Shown: positions 7,106 through 15,505, counted from the first letter of the stretch. The stretch: 31,682 nucleotides of DNA from Mesoaciditogaceae bacterium (GCA_015486145.1 WFSH01000042.1:1-31682); one strand, 5' to 3'. The notes: generated by a model from the sequence alone, not told the origin. Numbers and translations are program-made.

Positions 7106-8473
7106 TCACATCACCTCTGCCACGGAAACCAACCGTTCGATCTCTTCAGCACTGTTTGCTTCGGTTACACAGAACATTAGATCGCCATCTGAGAATTTGT
7201 TGTTAGGAGTTCCAATGGATATTTTGTTAAGCTTTCCCATTTCTAAAGGTCCAATTATATTTGCCTTTAGAAGATTTTCTTTGAATTTTGGAATGTTTAT
7301 GTCCGTTTCCACAACAAATTCATTGAAAAATTCTCCGGAGAATTTTCTCTTGAAATGACCAGTTTTTTCAAGTTTTTCAAGTAAATAATGGGATTTTGAT
7401 ACGTTGAGCTCTCCGATTTCTTTAAGGCCATGTGGCCCTAACAGAGAGAGGTAAACAGAAGCGTACAATGTGCCAAGAGCGTGATTGGAACAAATGTTAG
7501 ATGTGGCTTTTTCACGTCGAATGTGTTGCTCACGAGCTTGAAGGGTCATAACGAAACCACGCTTACCGTCCACATCTACGGTTTCACCTATGATCCTTCC
7601 TGGCATGGTGCGAACGAGTTTCATGTCATCTCGAATTGCGAAAAATCCAAATGAAGGGCCTCCAAAATTCATGGGAATACCGAGTGGTTGACCATCCCCG
7701 ACCACTATATCGGCCCCAAAACTTCCAGGGGATTCGAGAAATCCAAGAGATATGGGATTTGTCACGACGATCAGCAAGACATCTTTTGATGATTCTCGGA
7801 TTGCCTTTAAGTCTTCGATCACACCAAAGAAATTTGGATATTGAACGATAACCCCGGCGGTCTTTTCATCAATTTTGGATTTAAGTTCTTCAATTGACAC
7901 CATTCCATTTTCATCGTGACCGAAAGTTTCAACTTTCACACCAGGACCCGAGGCATATGTTTTTACAGTTTCGAGATATTCAGGATGAACGGAATCGGCC
8001 ACAAGAATCTTGTATTTCTTTTTAAAACGTGCAGCCATAAGCATCGCTTCCGCTGTTGCCGAAGCACCGTCGTACATAGACGCGTTGGATATGCCCATGC
8101 CTGTGAGTTCACAGATCATCGTTTGAAACTCAAACATAGTTTGTAAAGAACCTTGCGACACTTCGGCTTGGTAAGGCGTGTAAGCGGTGTAAAAGTCACC
8201 TCTCGAGACTATTTGATACACGGCAGAAGGAATTATGTGGTTGTAGATTCCAGCACCTAGAAAATACGCAAAATTTTGAGCATCCACGTTTTTCTTGGCC
8301 ATCTTTTTTAGTTTTAAGAACACGTTGAATTCATCCAATCCTTTAGGTAACCCCAGTGATTTCACACGTTTCTCTTGGGGAAGGGAGGAGAAAAGTGCGC
8401 TGGTACTTTCGACGCCTACGGTTTTTAACATTTCTTTCACTTCAAGTTCGGTATTTGGAATGTAAGGATCCAT
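7106..8473 (-). CDS. gcvPA: Glycine dehydrogenase (decarboxylating) subunit 1
   Basis: This is the non-PLP half of the split P-protein, which pairs with GcvPB to form the active decarboxylase. I choose ATG 8473 (MDPYIPNTELEVKEMLKTVG), preceded by GAGGG at eight bases, over a GTG at 8500 that lacks a binding site. This gives 455 residues, in line with the family. Recognisable stretches are FLGAGIYNHIIPS, YTPYQAEVSQGSLQTMFEFQ, YDGASATAEAM and GQPLGIPMNFGGPSFGF. It lies between gcvH, from which it is separated by a perfect hairpin at 8511-8529, and gcvPB, which follows after one base. Confidence 0.95.
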   Translation of the reverse strand: MDPYIPNTELEVKEMLKTVGVESTSALFSSLPQEKRVKSLGLPKGLDEFNVFLKLKKMAKKNVDAQNFAYFLGAGIYNHIIPSAVYQIVSRGDFYTAYTPYQAEVSQGSLQTMFEFQTMICELTGMGISNASMYDGASATAEAMLMAARFKKKYKILVADSVHPEYLETVKTYASGPGVKVETFGHDENGMVSIEELKSKIDEKTAGVIVQYPNFFGVIEDLKAIRESSKDVLLIVVTNPISLGFLESPGSFGADIVVGDGQPLGIPMNFGGPSFGFFAIRDDMKLVRTMPGRIIGETVDVDGKRGFVMTLQAREQHIRREKATSNICSNHALGTLYASVYLSLLGPHGLKEIGELNVSKSHYLLEKLEKTGHFKRKFSGEFFNEFVVETDINIPKFKENLLKANIIGPLEMGKLNKISIGTPNNKFSDGDLMFCVTEANSAEEIERLVSVAEVM

Positions 8474-8510
8474 GTCAAGTCCCTCTTTTCCTTTTTTCAC
8501 AAATAAATGC

Positions 8511-8529
8511 AGGACGTTATCAACGTCCT
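8511..8529 (-). promoter_or_regulatory. Perfect hairpin between gcvH and gcvPA
   Basis: AGGACGTT (8511-8518) and AACGTCCT (8522-8529) form a perfect 8-bp stem with a 3-nt loop. It sits within the 63-nt gcvH-gcvPA gap. On the minus strand it is followed by GCATTTATTT, not a proper T-run, so full termination is unlikely. A role in mRNA processing, or in protecting the upstream message to set the subunit ratio (GcvH in excess), is plausible but inferred. Confidence 0.5.
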
Positions 8530-8536
8530 ATAAAAT

Positions 8537-8908
8537 TTATTTCTCTCCTTCCAAAAGCTTCTCGTATTCTGTTTTATCGAGCAACTTATCGACTTCATCA
8601 GGAGCCGAAAGCTCGATCTTTACGATCCACCCCTCGCCTTCTGCAGATTTGTTGATCGTCTCTGGGGCATCTTCCAATGCCGTATTCACTTCGACAACTT
8701 TTCCACTGACCGGAGCATAGATATCACTTGCCGATTTGACAGATTCGATTGAGCAGAGAGACTCACCTGCTTTTACTTCTTTTCCGACTTCAGGGAGATC
8801 AACGTACACGATGTCACCGAGTTCATTTTGAGCGTGATCGGAAATACCAACAGTTGCAATTTTCCCGTTAATTTCCACCCATTCATGAGTTTTCGCGTAT
8901 TTTTTCAT
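8537..8908 (-). CDS. gcvH: Glycine cleavage system H protein
   Basis: GcvH is the small lipoyl carrier that shuttles the aminomethyl group between the P, T and L proteins. It has 123 residues, typical length. It starts MKKYAKTHEWVEINGK, the family hallmark, and carries the lipoylated lysine K58 in SIESVKSASDIYAPVSG. ATG 8908 follows AGGAGGTA-type sequence (plus strand TACCTCC). It lies 51 nt downstream of gcvT. No lipoyl ligase, lipoyl synthase or L-protein is in the window, so these must be encoded elsewhere. Confidence 0.97.
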   Translation of the reverse strand: MKKYAKTHEWVEINGKIATVGISDHAQNELGDIVYVDLPEVGKEVKAGESLCSIESVKSASDIYAPVSGKVVEVNTALEDAPETINKSAEGEGWIVKIELSAPDEVDKLLDKTEYEKLLEGEK

Positions 8909-8959
8909 TTTAATACCTCCACATTTAAAATTTGTGTGTTGCTGAATATTAATTACAAT

Positions 8960-10063
8960 TTATTTTCCGGATTTTACACTCCCACGATAAAAAGGAGTTT
9001 TGACTATTTTGGCAGGTACGCGTTTTCCATGAATTTCCACTTCGACCTCTGTACCGCGTTTTGAATATCCAATTTCAACGTATCCAAGTGCCAAAGATCT
9101 TCCCGTCGTTGGAGATTTTGTCCCACTTGTGATGTATCCAATTTCTTTATCCTCCGCAAATATCTTGTATCCATGACGGGCAATTCCTTTGGAGATCTCA
9201 AGACCTCTAAGCCTTCTTTTCAGTCCCTTTTCCATTTGCTCTACAAGTACATCTTTACCGTTGAATCTAGGTTTGTCAAGGTCCACGGCCCACTTAAGTC
9301 CGGCTTCAAGAGGAGTGGTGGTGTCGTCTATATCGTTGCCATACAACATGTAGCAAGCTTCAAATCTTAACGTGTCACGGGCTCCGAGACCACAAGGTTT
9401 GATACCGTATGGTCTTCCGATATCGAGGATTCTTCTCCACATGGTAACGGCAGCTTCGGCATCAAAATAAAGCTCAAAACCATCTTCTCCGGTGTAACCC
9501 GTTCTTGAAACTATGGATTCAATGCCGTTTATACGCCCAGTTGTAAAGTGATAAAATTCGATATCAGAGAGCTTTACGCCGGAGATCTTTGCCAGTACTT
9601 CTTCTGCTTTCGGTCCTTGCAATGCGAGTTGTGCATATTTTGATGATTGGTTTGAAACACTAACCCTAAAGCCCTTGCTCTGCTCTTTAATCCATTTGTA
9701 GTCTTTGTCGGTGTTGGAGGCGTTCACAACCAACAGCACTTTCAAGTCTGAAAATCTGTAAGCGAGAAGATCGTCAACAATCGTGCCATTTGTGTAGCAC
9801 ATCGGCGTGTAGCAAATTTGTCCATTTTTAAGATCGGTCACCGAATTCGTGATAATGTAATCCACAAATCTCAAAGTGTCTGCCCCTTCGACGAGTATTT
9901 CACCCATGTGGGAAACGTCAAAAAGCCCCACATTTTCTCTAACCGTTTTATGTTCTTCAATTATGGAAGAATACTGAACTGGCATCTCCCATCCGCCAAA
10001 TTCCACCAATTTGGCTCCAAGTTGTTTGTGTTCTTCATAGAGCGGTGTCTTTTTTAATTCCAT
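8960..10063 (-). CDS. gcvT: Aminomethyltransferase (T protein)
   Basis: GcvT transfers the methylene group from aminomethyl-GcvH to tetrahydrofolate and releases ammonia. The protein has 367 residues, normal for the family. Seen: the N-terminal LVEFGGWEMPVQYSSI, VGLFDVSHMGEI, the central SRTGYTGEDGFELYF, GLGARDTLRFEACYMLYGND, and the C-terminal barrel domain with TSGTKSPTTGRSLALGYV. ATG 10063 is preceded by AGGAGGAAAGAAC. It follows the DUF2007 gene by 12 nt and leads the four catalytic gcv genes. Confidence 0.97.
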   Translation of the reverse strand: MELKKTPLYEEHKQLGAKLVEFGGWEMPVQYSSIIEEHKTVRENVGLFDVSHMGEILVEGADTLRFVDYIITNSVTDLKNGQICYTPMCYTNGTIVDDLLAYRFSDLKVLLVVNASNTDKDYKWIKEQSKGFRVSVSNQSSKYAQLALQGPKAEEVLAKISGVKLSDIEFYHFTTGRINGIESIVSRTGYTGEDGFELYFDAEAAVTMWRRILDIGRPYGIKPCGLGARDTLRFEACYMLYGNDIDDTTTPLEAGLKWAVDLDKPRFNGKDVLVEQMEKGLKRRLRGLEISKGIARHGYKIFAEDKEIGYITSGTKSPTTGRSLALGYVEIGYSKRGTEVEVEIHGKRVPAKIVKTPFYRGSVKSGK

Positions 10064-10075
10064 GTTCTTTCCTCC

Positions 10076-10303
10076 TCACATCTCGTTTTTTTCACTGAGA
10101 AGTCTTCTTGCCTCACTTTCGTCTTCCTCGGTTACCAACAATTCCTTGAGCCCTGATTGTCCGAAATACGCGTTTCCTCCATAAGGGTTCGTCGAATCTC
10201 TTATAACTGCCATTATTCCATTCTCTTCAAGGAACCCTTTAACTATTTCAGCTTTTACCCCATTTTCAAAAACATCTAAAACTTTCCATTTTTTCTTGTT
10301 CAC
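10076..10303 (-). CDS. DUF2007-like small protein heading the gcv operon
   Basis: The protein has 75 residues. It resembles the DUF2007 'putative signal transducing protein' family: VLDVFENGVKAEIVKGFLEENGI reads as the strand-helix-strand with the typical E-A/I-x-x-L/F-x-x-x-G pattern, and the C-terminus holds LLVTEEDESEARRLLSE. There is no membrane segment. GTG 10303 is preferred because GAGGT lies five bases upstream; the GTG at 10312 overlaps that binding site. It is the first gene of the glycine cleavage transcript and may help control or assemble it, though the family's function is not established. Confidence 0.75.
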   Translation of the reverse strand: MNKKKWKVLDVFENGVKAEIVKGFLEENGIMAVIRDSTNPYGGNAYFGQSGLKELLVTEEDESEARRLLSEKNEM

Positions 10304-10326
10304 ACCTATCACCTCTCATCTTCAAA

Positions 10327-10358
10327 ATGATACCACAAAAAACGATCTTAGGTGTCAA
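10327..10358 (-). promoter_or_regulatory. Probable promoter of the gcv operon
   Basis: On the minus strand a perfect TTGACA (10358-10353) is followed, after a long 20-nt spacer, by TGG-TATCAT (-10 at 10332-10327), an extended -10 form. The start of transcription would lie near 10320, leaving a leader of fewer than 20 nt. There is thus no room for a glycine riboswitch in this leader. The spacer is longer than ideal, so the -35 assignment is tentative. Confidence 0.45.
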
Positions 10359-10461
10359 TTTTTTTGATCGGTTCTGTCACAATTATTGCCGCTTAGCTTT
10401 TTGTTTGTGTGGTTAAGTTCAAAAAGTGAACGATGTTATTTTCTGGGCTTTTATCAAAAAT

Positions 10462-10487
10462 AAAAAGCCACTTTTCAGTGGCTTTTT
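10462..10487. terminator. Terminator after trxB
   Basis: AAAAAGCCACT (10462-10472) and AGTGGCTTTTT (10477-10487) form a perfect 11-bp stem around TTTC, with an A-tract on one side and a T-tract on the other. It would stop transcription in both directions. It ends the disulfide oxidoreductase-trxB unit on the minus strand, 30 nt after the trxB stop. Confidence 0.88.
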
Positions 10488-10517
10488 CATTCTTGATACA
10501 GAAGAAAATTTGATTTT

Positions 10518-11468
10518 TTAGTCGAAATATTTCGTAAGATCCACCGCAGCTATCGCTCCATCTGCCGCTGCTGTTACCACTTGTCTTAAAAAGGTTTTTC
10601 TAACATCACCTACGGCGTAAACGCCTTTTATGTTGGTTTCCATACGATCGTTCGTCAAAATAAAACCGTGTTCATCAGTTTCCACAACACCTTTAACCAA
10701 TTCGGAATTTGGCACCAAACCAACATATATGAAGACCCCCGATGTTGGATACTTCGTCGATTCTCCAGTTTTCACATTTTTTAACACGACGTATTCCACG
10801 GAGTTATTGCCACCTATTTCATCTACAATCGAGTTCCAGATGAACTTTAAGTTGGGAACTTTGAATGCCCTTTCTTGAACGATTTTCTGAGCTCTTAACT
10901 TGTCACGTCTGTGTACAATGGTAACACTCGAGGCAATTTTTGAAAGGTATATAGCCTCTTCCACCGCGCTGTCACCACCTCCGACAACAACAAGTGGTTT
11001 GTCCTTAAAGAAAGAGCCATCACACACTGCACAATAAGAAACACCCTTATTCGCAAACTCTTCTTCACCTCGAACTCCCAATTTTCTTGGATTGCTTCCC
11101 GTCGAAATTATCACAACTTTGGAAGTATACGTGTTTCCCACGTCAGTTTTTACTTTTTTAATTTCTTCGCTTAATTCCATCTCTACAACTTCTTCATTGG
11201 CGAACTTTGTGCCAAAATTGCGCGCATGTTCCACAAATTTATCCGCCAATTCCTGTCCGCTTATCAGAACGAATCCAGGATAATCTTCAACCGTGTTTGT
11301 TAACGTGATTTGGCCACCTTCGGTTGCCCTTTCCAAGATAAGAGTTTTTAAACGTGCGCGAGCTGCGTATAATCCTGCGGCTAATCCTCCCGGGCCTGCT
11401 CCAACTATTATGACATCGTACGCACTTTGCGTTGGTTTAGATATGCCAGAAAGATTAAACATCCCCAT
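10518..11468 (-). CDS. trxB: Thioredoxin reductase
   Basis: TrxB is an FAD enzyme that moves electrons from NAD(P)H to thioredoxin or a glutaredoxin-like partner. The start chosen is ATG 11468, eight bases after GAGGG; the open frame extends to GTG 11483 without a binding site. This gives 316 residues, as expected. Seen: the FAD-binding VGAGPGGLAAGLYAAR near residue 21, GGQITLTNTVEDYPG, the redox CAVC at 146-149, the NAD(P)H-binding VVGGGDSAVEEA, and the C-terminal YAVGDVRKTFLRQV. It directly follows the protein disulfide oxidoreductase, its likely substrate, with the ribosome binding site inside the end of that gene. Confidence 0.95.
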   Translation of the reverse strand: MGMFNLSGISKPTQSAYDVIIVGAGPGGLAAGLYAARARLKTLILERATEGGQITLTNTVEDYPGFVLISGQELADKFVEHARNFGTKFANEEVVEMELSEEIKKVKTDVGNTYTSKVVIISTGSNPRKLGVRGEEEFANKGVSYCAVCDGSFFKDKPLVVVGGGDSAVEEAIYLSKIASSVTIVHRRDKLRAQKIVQERAFKVPNLKFIWNSIVDEIGGNNSVEYVVLKNVKTGESTKYPTSGVFIYVGLVPNSELVKGVVETDEHGFILTNDRMETNIKGVYAVGDVRKTFLRQVVTAAADGAIAAVDLTKYFD

Positions 11469-11479
11469 ATTCTGATCCC

Positions 11480-12151
11480 TCACGCTTGTTTTACAACGCT
11501 CATTACCTGTTCAACAAATGCGTCTTCTGGAAGTGCACCCACAAATTCTCCCTCTCCATCGTTGATTATTATGTGTGGTACGGAAGAAACGTTGTATCTC
11601 ATGGAGAGTTCTGGAAATTCATTCGCTTCCACCATTTCCCCTTGAATGAAGGGAGATTTCATGGCGAGTTTTTGAGCCATGGATACCGCTTTAGGACAAT
11701 ACGGACAGGTGGGTGTGACGAAAACTTGAAGTTTTATCGGTCTGTCGAGTTCTTTAAGAATTTCAAGCGTGGTTGGGGATAATTCCACTTTTCCACCCTT
11801 GGAAGTGGCTATAACATCTTCGATCAAAGTGGAAAATTCGTACCCAGACGGTACGCCGTAAAATCTTATTCTCATGTCGTTGCCTTGCTCATCAAGCATC
11901 ACAATCGCCGGAATCATCTCAAGTTTGTACTTCTCAGCCGCGTTCTTGTCCGTGTCAAAATCGTGAATCTCTACGTTTATTTTCTCGCTCAGTTCCGCGA
12001 GCTCTTCAAGTATTTGTTGAGTTATGTCACAATATTGACATTCATCTTTGTTGTCACTTTTGAAAAAGAGAATTTTAACATCAGAACTCATTTCTTTATG
12101 AAACAGATCTATGAGATATTTTTTATCTTCTTCTGAAAGAAGAGCTGCCAT
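11480..12151 (-). CDS. Protein disulfide oxidoreductase, two glutaredoxin-like units
   Basis: This is a thermophile-type thiol-disulfide oxidoreductase made of two thioredoxin folds. ATG 12151 follows GGAGGT by seven bases and gives 223 residues. The N-terminal unit has CQYC at 38-41 and the cis-proline IPAIVM; the C-terminal unit has CPYC at 149-152 and the cis-proline VPHIII. CPYC is the glutaredoxin-type active site. Such proteins handle cytosolic disulfides in thermophiles and are reduced by thioredoxin reductase, which is the next gene. The pairing supports a two-protein redox system. Confidence 0.93.
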   Translation of the reverse strand: MAALLSEEDKKYLIDLFHKEMSSDVKILFFKSDNKDECQYCDITQQILEELAELSEKINVEIHDFDTDKNAAEKYKLEMIPAIVMLDEQGNDMRIRFYGVPSGYEFSTLIEDVIATSKGGKVELSPTTLEILKELDRPIKLQVFVTPTCPYCPKAVSMAQKLAMKSPFIQGEMVEANEFPELSMRYNVSSVPHIIINDGEGEFVGALPEDAFVEQVMSVVKQA

Positions 12152-12166
12152 TTTTCTCACCTCCAC

Positions 12167-12200
12167 AGTATACCCTATCTGGGTAAGTAAATAATACCAT
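12167..12200 (-). promoter_or_regulatory. Possible promoter upstream of the oxidoreductase
   Basis: On the minus strand TGG-TATTAT (12199-12191) fits an extended -10, and a second TATACT lies at 12172-12167. A small palindrome TACCC-TATCT-GGGTA (12171-12185) covers the presumed start of transcription and could be an operator. A TTGACA at 12209-12204 is wrongly spaced for either -10. No terminator separates this from coaBC, so some read-through is possible. Confidence 0.35.
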
Positions 12201-12219
12201 ATTTGTCAAGTATAAAAGT

Positions 12220-13410
12220 TTACGCAAGTTTAACTCTATGTGATTTTATAATATCCAAAATGTTGTGGGCAACGTAAGATTTTTTGTTTCGTCCTATACG
12301 GATCACATTGTCATCTTTGCAGAATATCGTTACTTCGTTATAATCTGAGCCAAATCCAATGTCTGAATGAGAAACATCGTTGGCCACGATCATGTCGAGT
12401 TTCTTTGATTTCATTTTATGGCGCGAATTCTCCATGAGATTTTCCGTTTCTGCCGCGAAACCGACGATAAACTGATCATCTCTTCGGATTTTGGAGATTT
12501 CCTCTAAGATGTCCACATTTTTCACCATATGTAAATTTATTTCATTTGCGTGCTTTTTTAATTTCTGGCTTAGAGCTTTCGAAGGTTTATAATCGGCGAC
12601 TGCCGCCGCCATTATCACGATGTTTGACCAGCTTAACCGCCTCAAAATGGCATTTTTCATTTCATCAGCAGTTTGAACGAATTCTCCATCCACACCATAA
12701 GGTACGGGAAGATTCACCGGCCCTGAAATCAAAGCAACGTTAGCGCCACGTATTTTTGCAGCTCTGGCGATCTCATATCCCATCTTTCCAGAAGATCTGT
12801 TGGTTATGTATCTCACAGGATCTATTGGCTCTATGGTTGGGCCAGCACTAACGAGTACGTTTAGGCCTTTAAAATCGTTAGGTCCAAGTACTGTATCGAT
12901 CTCGAAGAGAATTTTTTCGTTATCTGGGTATCTTCCCCTTCCACGTTCGCCGTCAGCTAAGTGTCCCGACTCCGGTTCCACTATATGCCAACCGCTTTTT
13001 GAGAGTTTGGAAAGATTTTCGGCGGTGATTGGATTTTCGTACATTCTAACGTTCATAGAAGGCACACCTATTTTTGGCCCCGTGAAGGCTAAAGTGGTCA
13101 TGGTAACTAAGTTATCGGCCATGCCATTAGCTATTTTGGCGGCTGTGTTGGCTGTCATCGGTGCCACGATCAAAATATCTCCCCAGGAAGAAAGATTTGT
13201 ATGCAAGATCGTTCCATTGCTCACATCAAAAGCGTCCGTGTACACCGGAAAATTACCCACGGCTGAAAAAGTTAGTGGAGAGACGAAACGAATGGCGGAC
13301 TCAGTCATCAAAATGCGTACATCATCCCCACGCTTTCGCATTAAACTGGCGAGTTCAACGACCTTGTAAGCTGCCACTCCACCGGTAACACAGAGAAGGA
13401 TTTTAGACAC
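12220..13410 (-). CDS. coaBC: Bifunctional CoaBC (phosphopantothenoylcysteine synthase/decarboxylase)
   Basis: CoaBC couples cysteine to 4'-phosphopantothenate and decarboxylates the product to 4'-phosphopantetheine, in coenzyme A synthesis. The protein has 396 residues in the normal order. The N-terminal flavoprotein decarboxylase has TGGVAAYK, H70 in LHTNLSSWGDILIVAPMTAN, and the substrate-binding PSMNVRMYENP. The C-terminal synthase has SAGPTIEPIDPVRYITNRSS, GKMGYEIA, MAAAVADYKP and GFAAET. GTG 13410 lies close behind GGAGGAG and overlaps rpoZ by 8 nt. It is last in the yicC operon. Confidence 0.95.
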   Translation of the reverse strand: MSKILLCVTGGVAAYKVVELASLMRKRGDDVRILMTESAIRFVSPLTFSAVGNFPVYTDAFDVSNGTILHTNLSSWGDILIVAPMTANTAAKIANGMADNLVTMTTLAFTGPKIGVPSMNVRMYENPITAENLSKLSKSGWHIVEPESGHLADGERGRGRYPDNEKILFEIDTVLGPNDFKGLNVLVSAGPTIEPIDPVRYITNRSSGKMGYEIARAAKIRGANVALISGPVNLPVPYGVDGEFVQTADEMKNAILRRLSWSNIVIMAAAVADYKPSKALSQKLKKHANEINLHMVKNVDILEEISKIRRDDQFIVGFAAETENLMENSRHKMKSKKLDMIVANDVSHSDIGFGSDYNEVTIFCKDDNVIRIGRNKKSYVAHNILDIIKSHRVKLA

Positions 13411-13657
13411 TTTCTCCTCCAGCGGATTTGGTGTACTTCACGTTCGCAGATAGCACTTTAAGCATCTCTGAGTTCTTTATTTCAACGTAACCATCGGCCA
13501 TTTCTTCAAATGCGATAGTGACAAGATTGGTTTCATCCGTTTTTATTAAAGGTCTGGAAAGTTCGTTGAGATTTTCAGCTCTTTTTGCGGCGGCCATCGT
13601 GATGGCAAATTTGTTGCCGTATTTTTTTATTAAAGTTTCGTACAGTTTCCTCTTCAC
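13403..13657 (-). CDS. rpoZ: RNA polymerase omega subunit
   Basis: Omega is the small subunit that helps fold and assemble the beta' subunit of RNA polymerase. It has 84 residues. The family core KYGNKFAITMAAAKRAENL is near the N-terminus, followed by a short acidic strand region. The start is GTG 13657, preceded by AAGGAGGTATAAAC that lies in the gap after gmk and the end of its coding sequence. Its place between gmk and coaBC is a widely conserved order in Firmicutes and Thermotogota. Confidence 0.93.
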   Translation of the reverse strand: MKRKLYETLIKKYGNKFAITMAAAKRAENLNELSRPLIKTDETNLVTIAFEEMADGYVEIKNSEMLKVLSANVKYTKSAGGESV

Positions 13658-13659
13658 GT

Positions 13660-14271
13660 TTATACCTCCTTGTAAAATTTGTATTTTCCGACAAATTTAC
13701 TTCTTCGCGAGACTTTAAGTTGTTCGGCTATTATTATAGATTCCAACTGTTTTATGGATACTTGAACATCATGGTTGACGATGAGATAATCAAACTTCGA
13801 TATTTGTGAGAGCTCATAACGTGCATCTTCCAAACGTCTTTCAAAATTCTTTTTATTCTCCGTATGACGCTTTATCAGTCTTTCTTTCAGTTCTTTAAAG
13901 GAAGGCGGTGCAACGAAGATAAGAACGCAATCTTTCAATTGGCGCTTGATACTTTTTGCGCCTTTAACATCTATGTCCAAAAGGACATTCGCGCCTTTGT
14001 CCATTTGCGATTTTACGTAGCGCTTTGATGTACCGTAGAAATGATCGTGTACTTCTTGCCATTCCAGCAATTCGTTCTTTCTTATCAAATCTTTAAAAGC
14101 CTCTTCATCGACGAAGAAGTAATCTTTTCCCTCTTCTTCGCCTTCGCGCTTCGGACGTGTCGTGTAAGAAACAGAGAATGCCACATCCTCTAAGTTTTCC
14201 AACACTCCTTTGACTATTGTCGTTTTTCCGGCTCCCGAAGGGCCGCTTATTATAAAGAGAATTCCCTTCAT
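13660..14271 (-). CDS. gmk: Guanylate kinase
   Basis: The enzyme phosphorylates GMP to GDP with ATP. It has 203 residues. Seen: the P-loop GPSGAGKTT at 10-18, the GMP-binding SVSYTTRPKREGEEEGKDYFF, and LLDIDVKGAKSIK. The start ATG 14271 overlaps the remA stop in an ATGA arrangement, so the two are coupled. The lid region RHTENKKNFERRLEDARYE is typical. Confidence 0.97.
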   Translation of the reverse strand: MKGILFIISGPSGAGKTTIVKGVLENLEDVAFSVSYTTRPKREGEEEGKDYFFVDEEAFKDLIRKNELLEWQEVHDHFYGTSKRYVKSQMDKGANVLLDIDVKGAKSIKRQLKDCVLIFVAPPSFKELKERLIKRHTENKKNFERRLEDARYELSQISKFDYLIVNHDVQVSIKQLESIIIAEQLKVSRRSKFVGKYKFYKEV

Positions 14272-14567
14272 GTTCTGCGGCTTTTCATTTTGGATTCCAC
14301 GACCTGTAGCGCCTCTTCTATTTGGGTAAAAGATTCTTTGAATCTTTGAGCGATCGTTTCTGGCTGTATCGCACTGAGAATTACATGGTTGCTGTCGGTA
14401 ATTAAAATCGATCTTGTTTTACGACCATACGTTGCATCTATAAGTTTACCGTCATCTTTTGCCCCGTCTTTTAACCTTTTGAGTGGCGCAGATTCGGGAT
14501 TTACGATCACGATCACTCTGTCGCCTATGACCACATTTCCAAATCCGATGTTAATCAGTCCATACAT
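14268..14567 (-). CDS. remA: RemA/DUF370 family regulator
   Basis: The protein has 99 residues. The N-terminus LINIGFGNVVIGDRVIVIVN followed by APLKRL and DGKLIDATYGRKTRSILITD is diagnostic of DUF370/RemA. In Bacillus subtilis RemA is a DNA-binding activator of biofilm matrix and osmoprotection genes and forms ring-like oligomers; whether it does the same here is not known. The C-terminal 20 residues, after the conserved core, extend beyond the usual 85-90 and form a charged helix. ATG 14567 follows GGAGGGATAGGT. Confidence 0.9.
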   Translation of the reverse strand: MYGLINIGFGNVVIGDRVIVIVNPESAPLKRLKDGAKDDGKLIDATYGRKTRSILITDSNHVILSAIQPETIAQRFKESFTQIEEALQVVESKMKSRRT

Positions 14568-14585
14568 ACCTATCCCTCCAATTTT

Positions 14586-15458
14586 TCATTCAACGTTTTG
14601 AACCTGTTCTCTCAACTTTTTGATAATACTTTTAGCCTTAACAACTGGATTTAAAATTTCAGGTATTTTTGACTTGTTTGAAAGTGTATTCATTTCGCGA
14701 CCAAGTTCTTGAAAAACGAAATCAAGTTCGCTTCCAACGGCTTCATCGGTGCTTAACAACTCGCGCGCACGAAGAATGTGACCTTTCAATCTTGAAAGCT
14801 CTTCTCCTATGTCCGATCTCTGTATCATGAAAATGATTTCCTGCTCAAGTCTTTGTTCATCTATTTCGACATCCGAAAATTCCCCAATCCTTTCGAGTAT
14901 TATTTCTCTGTAACGATCTCGATTTGCATTTTCATAAGAATGCATTTTTTTCACCGTATCTTCAAGATCGCCAAGATAGCCTAACAGGTACTCCTTGAGT
15001 TTTTCTCCTTCACTTTCGCGCGAACGATTGTAAAGTTCTAACCCTTTTCTCAGCACTTGCTCGAATCCTTCCCAAATGGTTTTTTCAAGTTTTGGCATCA
15101 AATTAGTTCTGAAAAGATCTTGAACTCCCATTATGTCACCTATACTCACCCCAGATGAGTTGAGATTCAATTCTTTTTTTATCTCGATTATTGCTTTGTA
15201 GTAAGCTTTTGCAAGTGCGAGGTCTGGTTGTACAAGTTCAGATTCAAAATCACCGCGCATCTCCGCTTTTACCAAAAGGCTCCCGCGTTTAACGTATTCC
15301 CGTATTATGGGCAGAGATTTAATTTCAAAAGAAGAAAAAAGTGATGGCAGAGAAAAAGAGACGTTCAAATATTTATGGTTGACGCTCTTGAGTTCCAAAG
15401 AATACGTAACGCCCTTTACACTTTCCACGATCCTTGAATAACCAGTCATGCTCTTCAA
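14586..15458 (-). CDS. YicC family protein (putative endoribonuclease)
   Basis: The family signature at the N-terminus is KSMTGYSR, and at the C-terminus LDFVFQELGREMNTLSNKS. YicC proteins have been reported to act as endoribonucleases. The start is uncertain: TTG 15458 lies eight bases after AAGG and gives 290 residues, ATG 15449 lies at the methionine of SMTGYSR, and GTG 15467 sits within the binding site. It is the first gene of the yicC-remA-gmk-rpoZ-coaBC unit and lies 18 nt before remA. Confidence 0.9.
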   Translation of the reverse strand: MKSMTGYSRIVESVKGVTYSLELKSVNHKYLNVSFSLPSLFSSFEIKSLPIIREYVKRGSLLVKAEMRGDFESELVQPDLALAKAYYKAIIEIKKELNLNSSGVSIGDIMGVQDLFRTNLMPKLEKTIWEGFEQVLRKGLELYNRSRESEGEKLKEYLLGYLGDLEDTVKKMHSYENANRDRYREIILERIGEFSDVEIDEQRLEQEIIFMIQRSDIGEELSRLKGHILRARELLSTDEAVGSELDFVFQELGREMNTLSNKSKIPEILNPVVKAKSIIKKLREQVQNVE

Positions 15459-15496
15459 GAAAATCACCTTGTGTATTCAAATTGCAATTCAGGTAT

Positions 15497-15505
15497 ATTA
15501 TGCCA
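15497..15505 (-). promoter_or_regulatory. Probable extended -10 promoter for yicC operon
   Basis: On the minus strand TGG-CATAAT (15505-15497) matches the extended -10 form with one mismatch in the hexamer. It lies about 40 nt before the yicC start. The region 17 nt upstream is A/T-rich without a clear -35 box. Confidence 0.45.

Noticed and set aside
10304..10461. Glycine riboswitch upstream of the gcv operon
   Set aside because: The predicted promoter leaves fewer than 20 nt of leader and I see no aptamer-like paired elements in the rest of the gap.
12204..12209. Minus-strand TTGACA as the -35 box for the oxidoreductase promoter
   Set aside because: Spacing to the candidate -10 boxes is 7 or 31 nt, neither of which is workable.
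12800..13369. 189-residue plus-strand open frame
   Set aside because: Lies wholly antisense to coaBC, whose motifs are unmistakable; no binding site or family resemblance.
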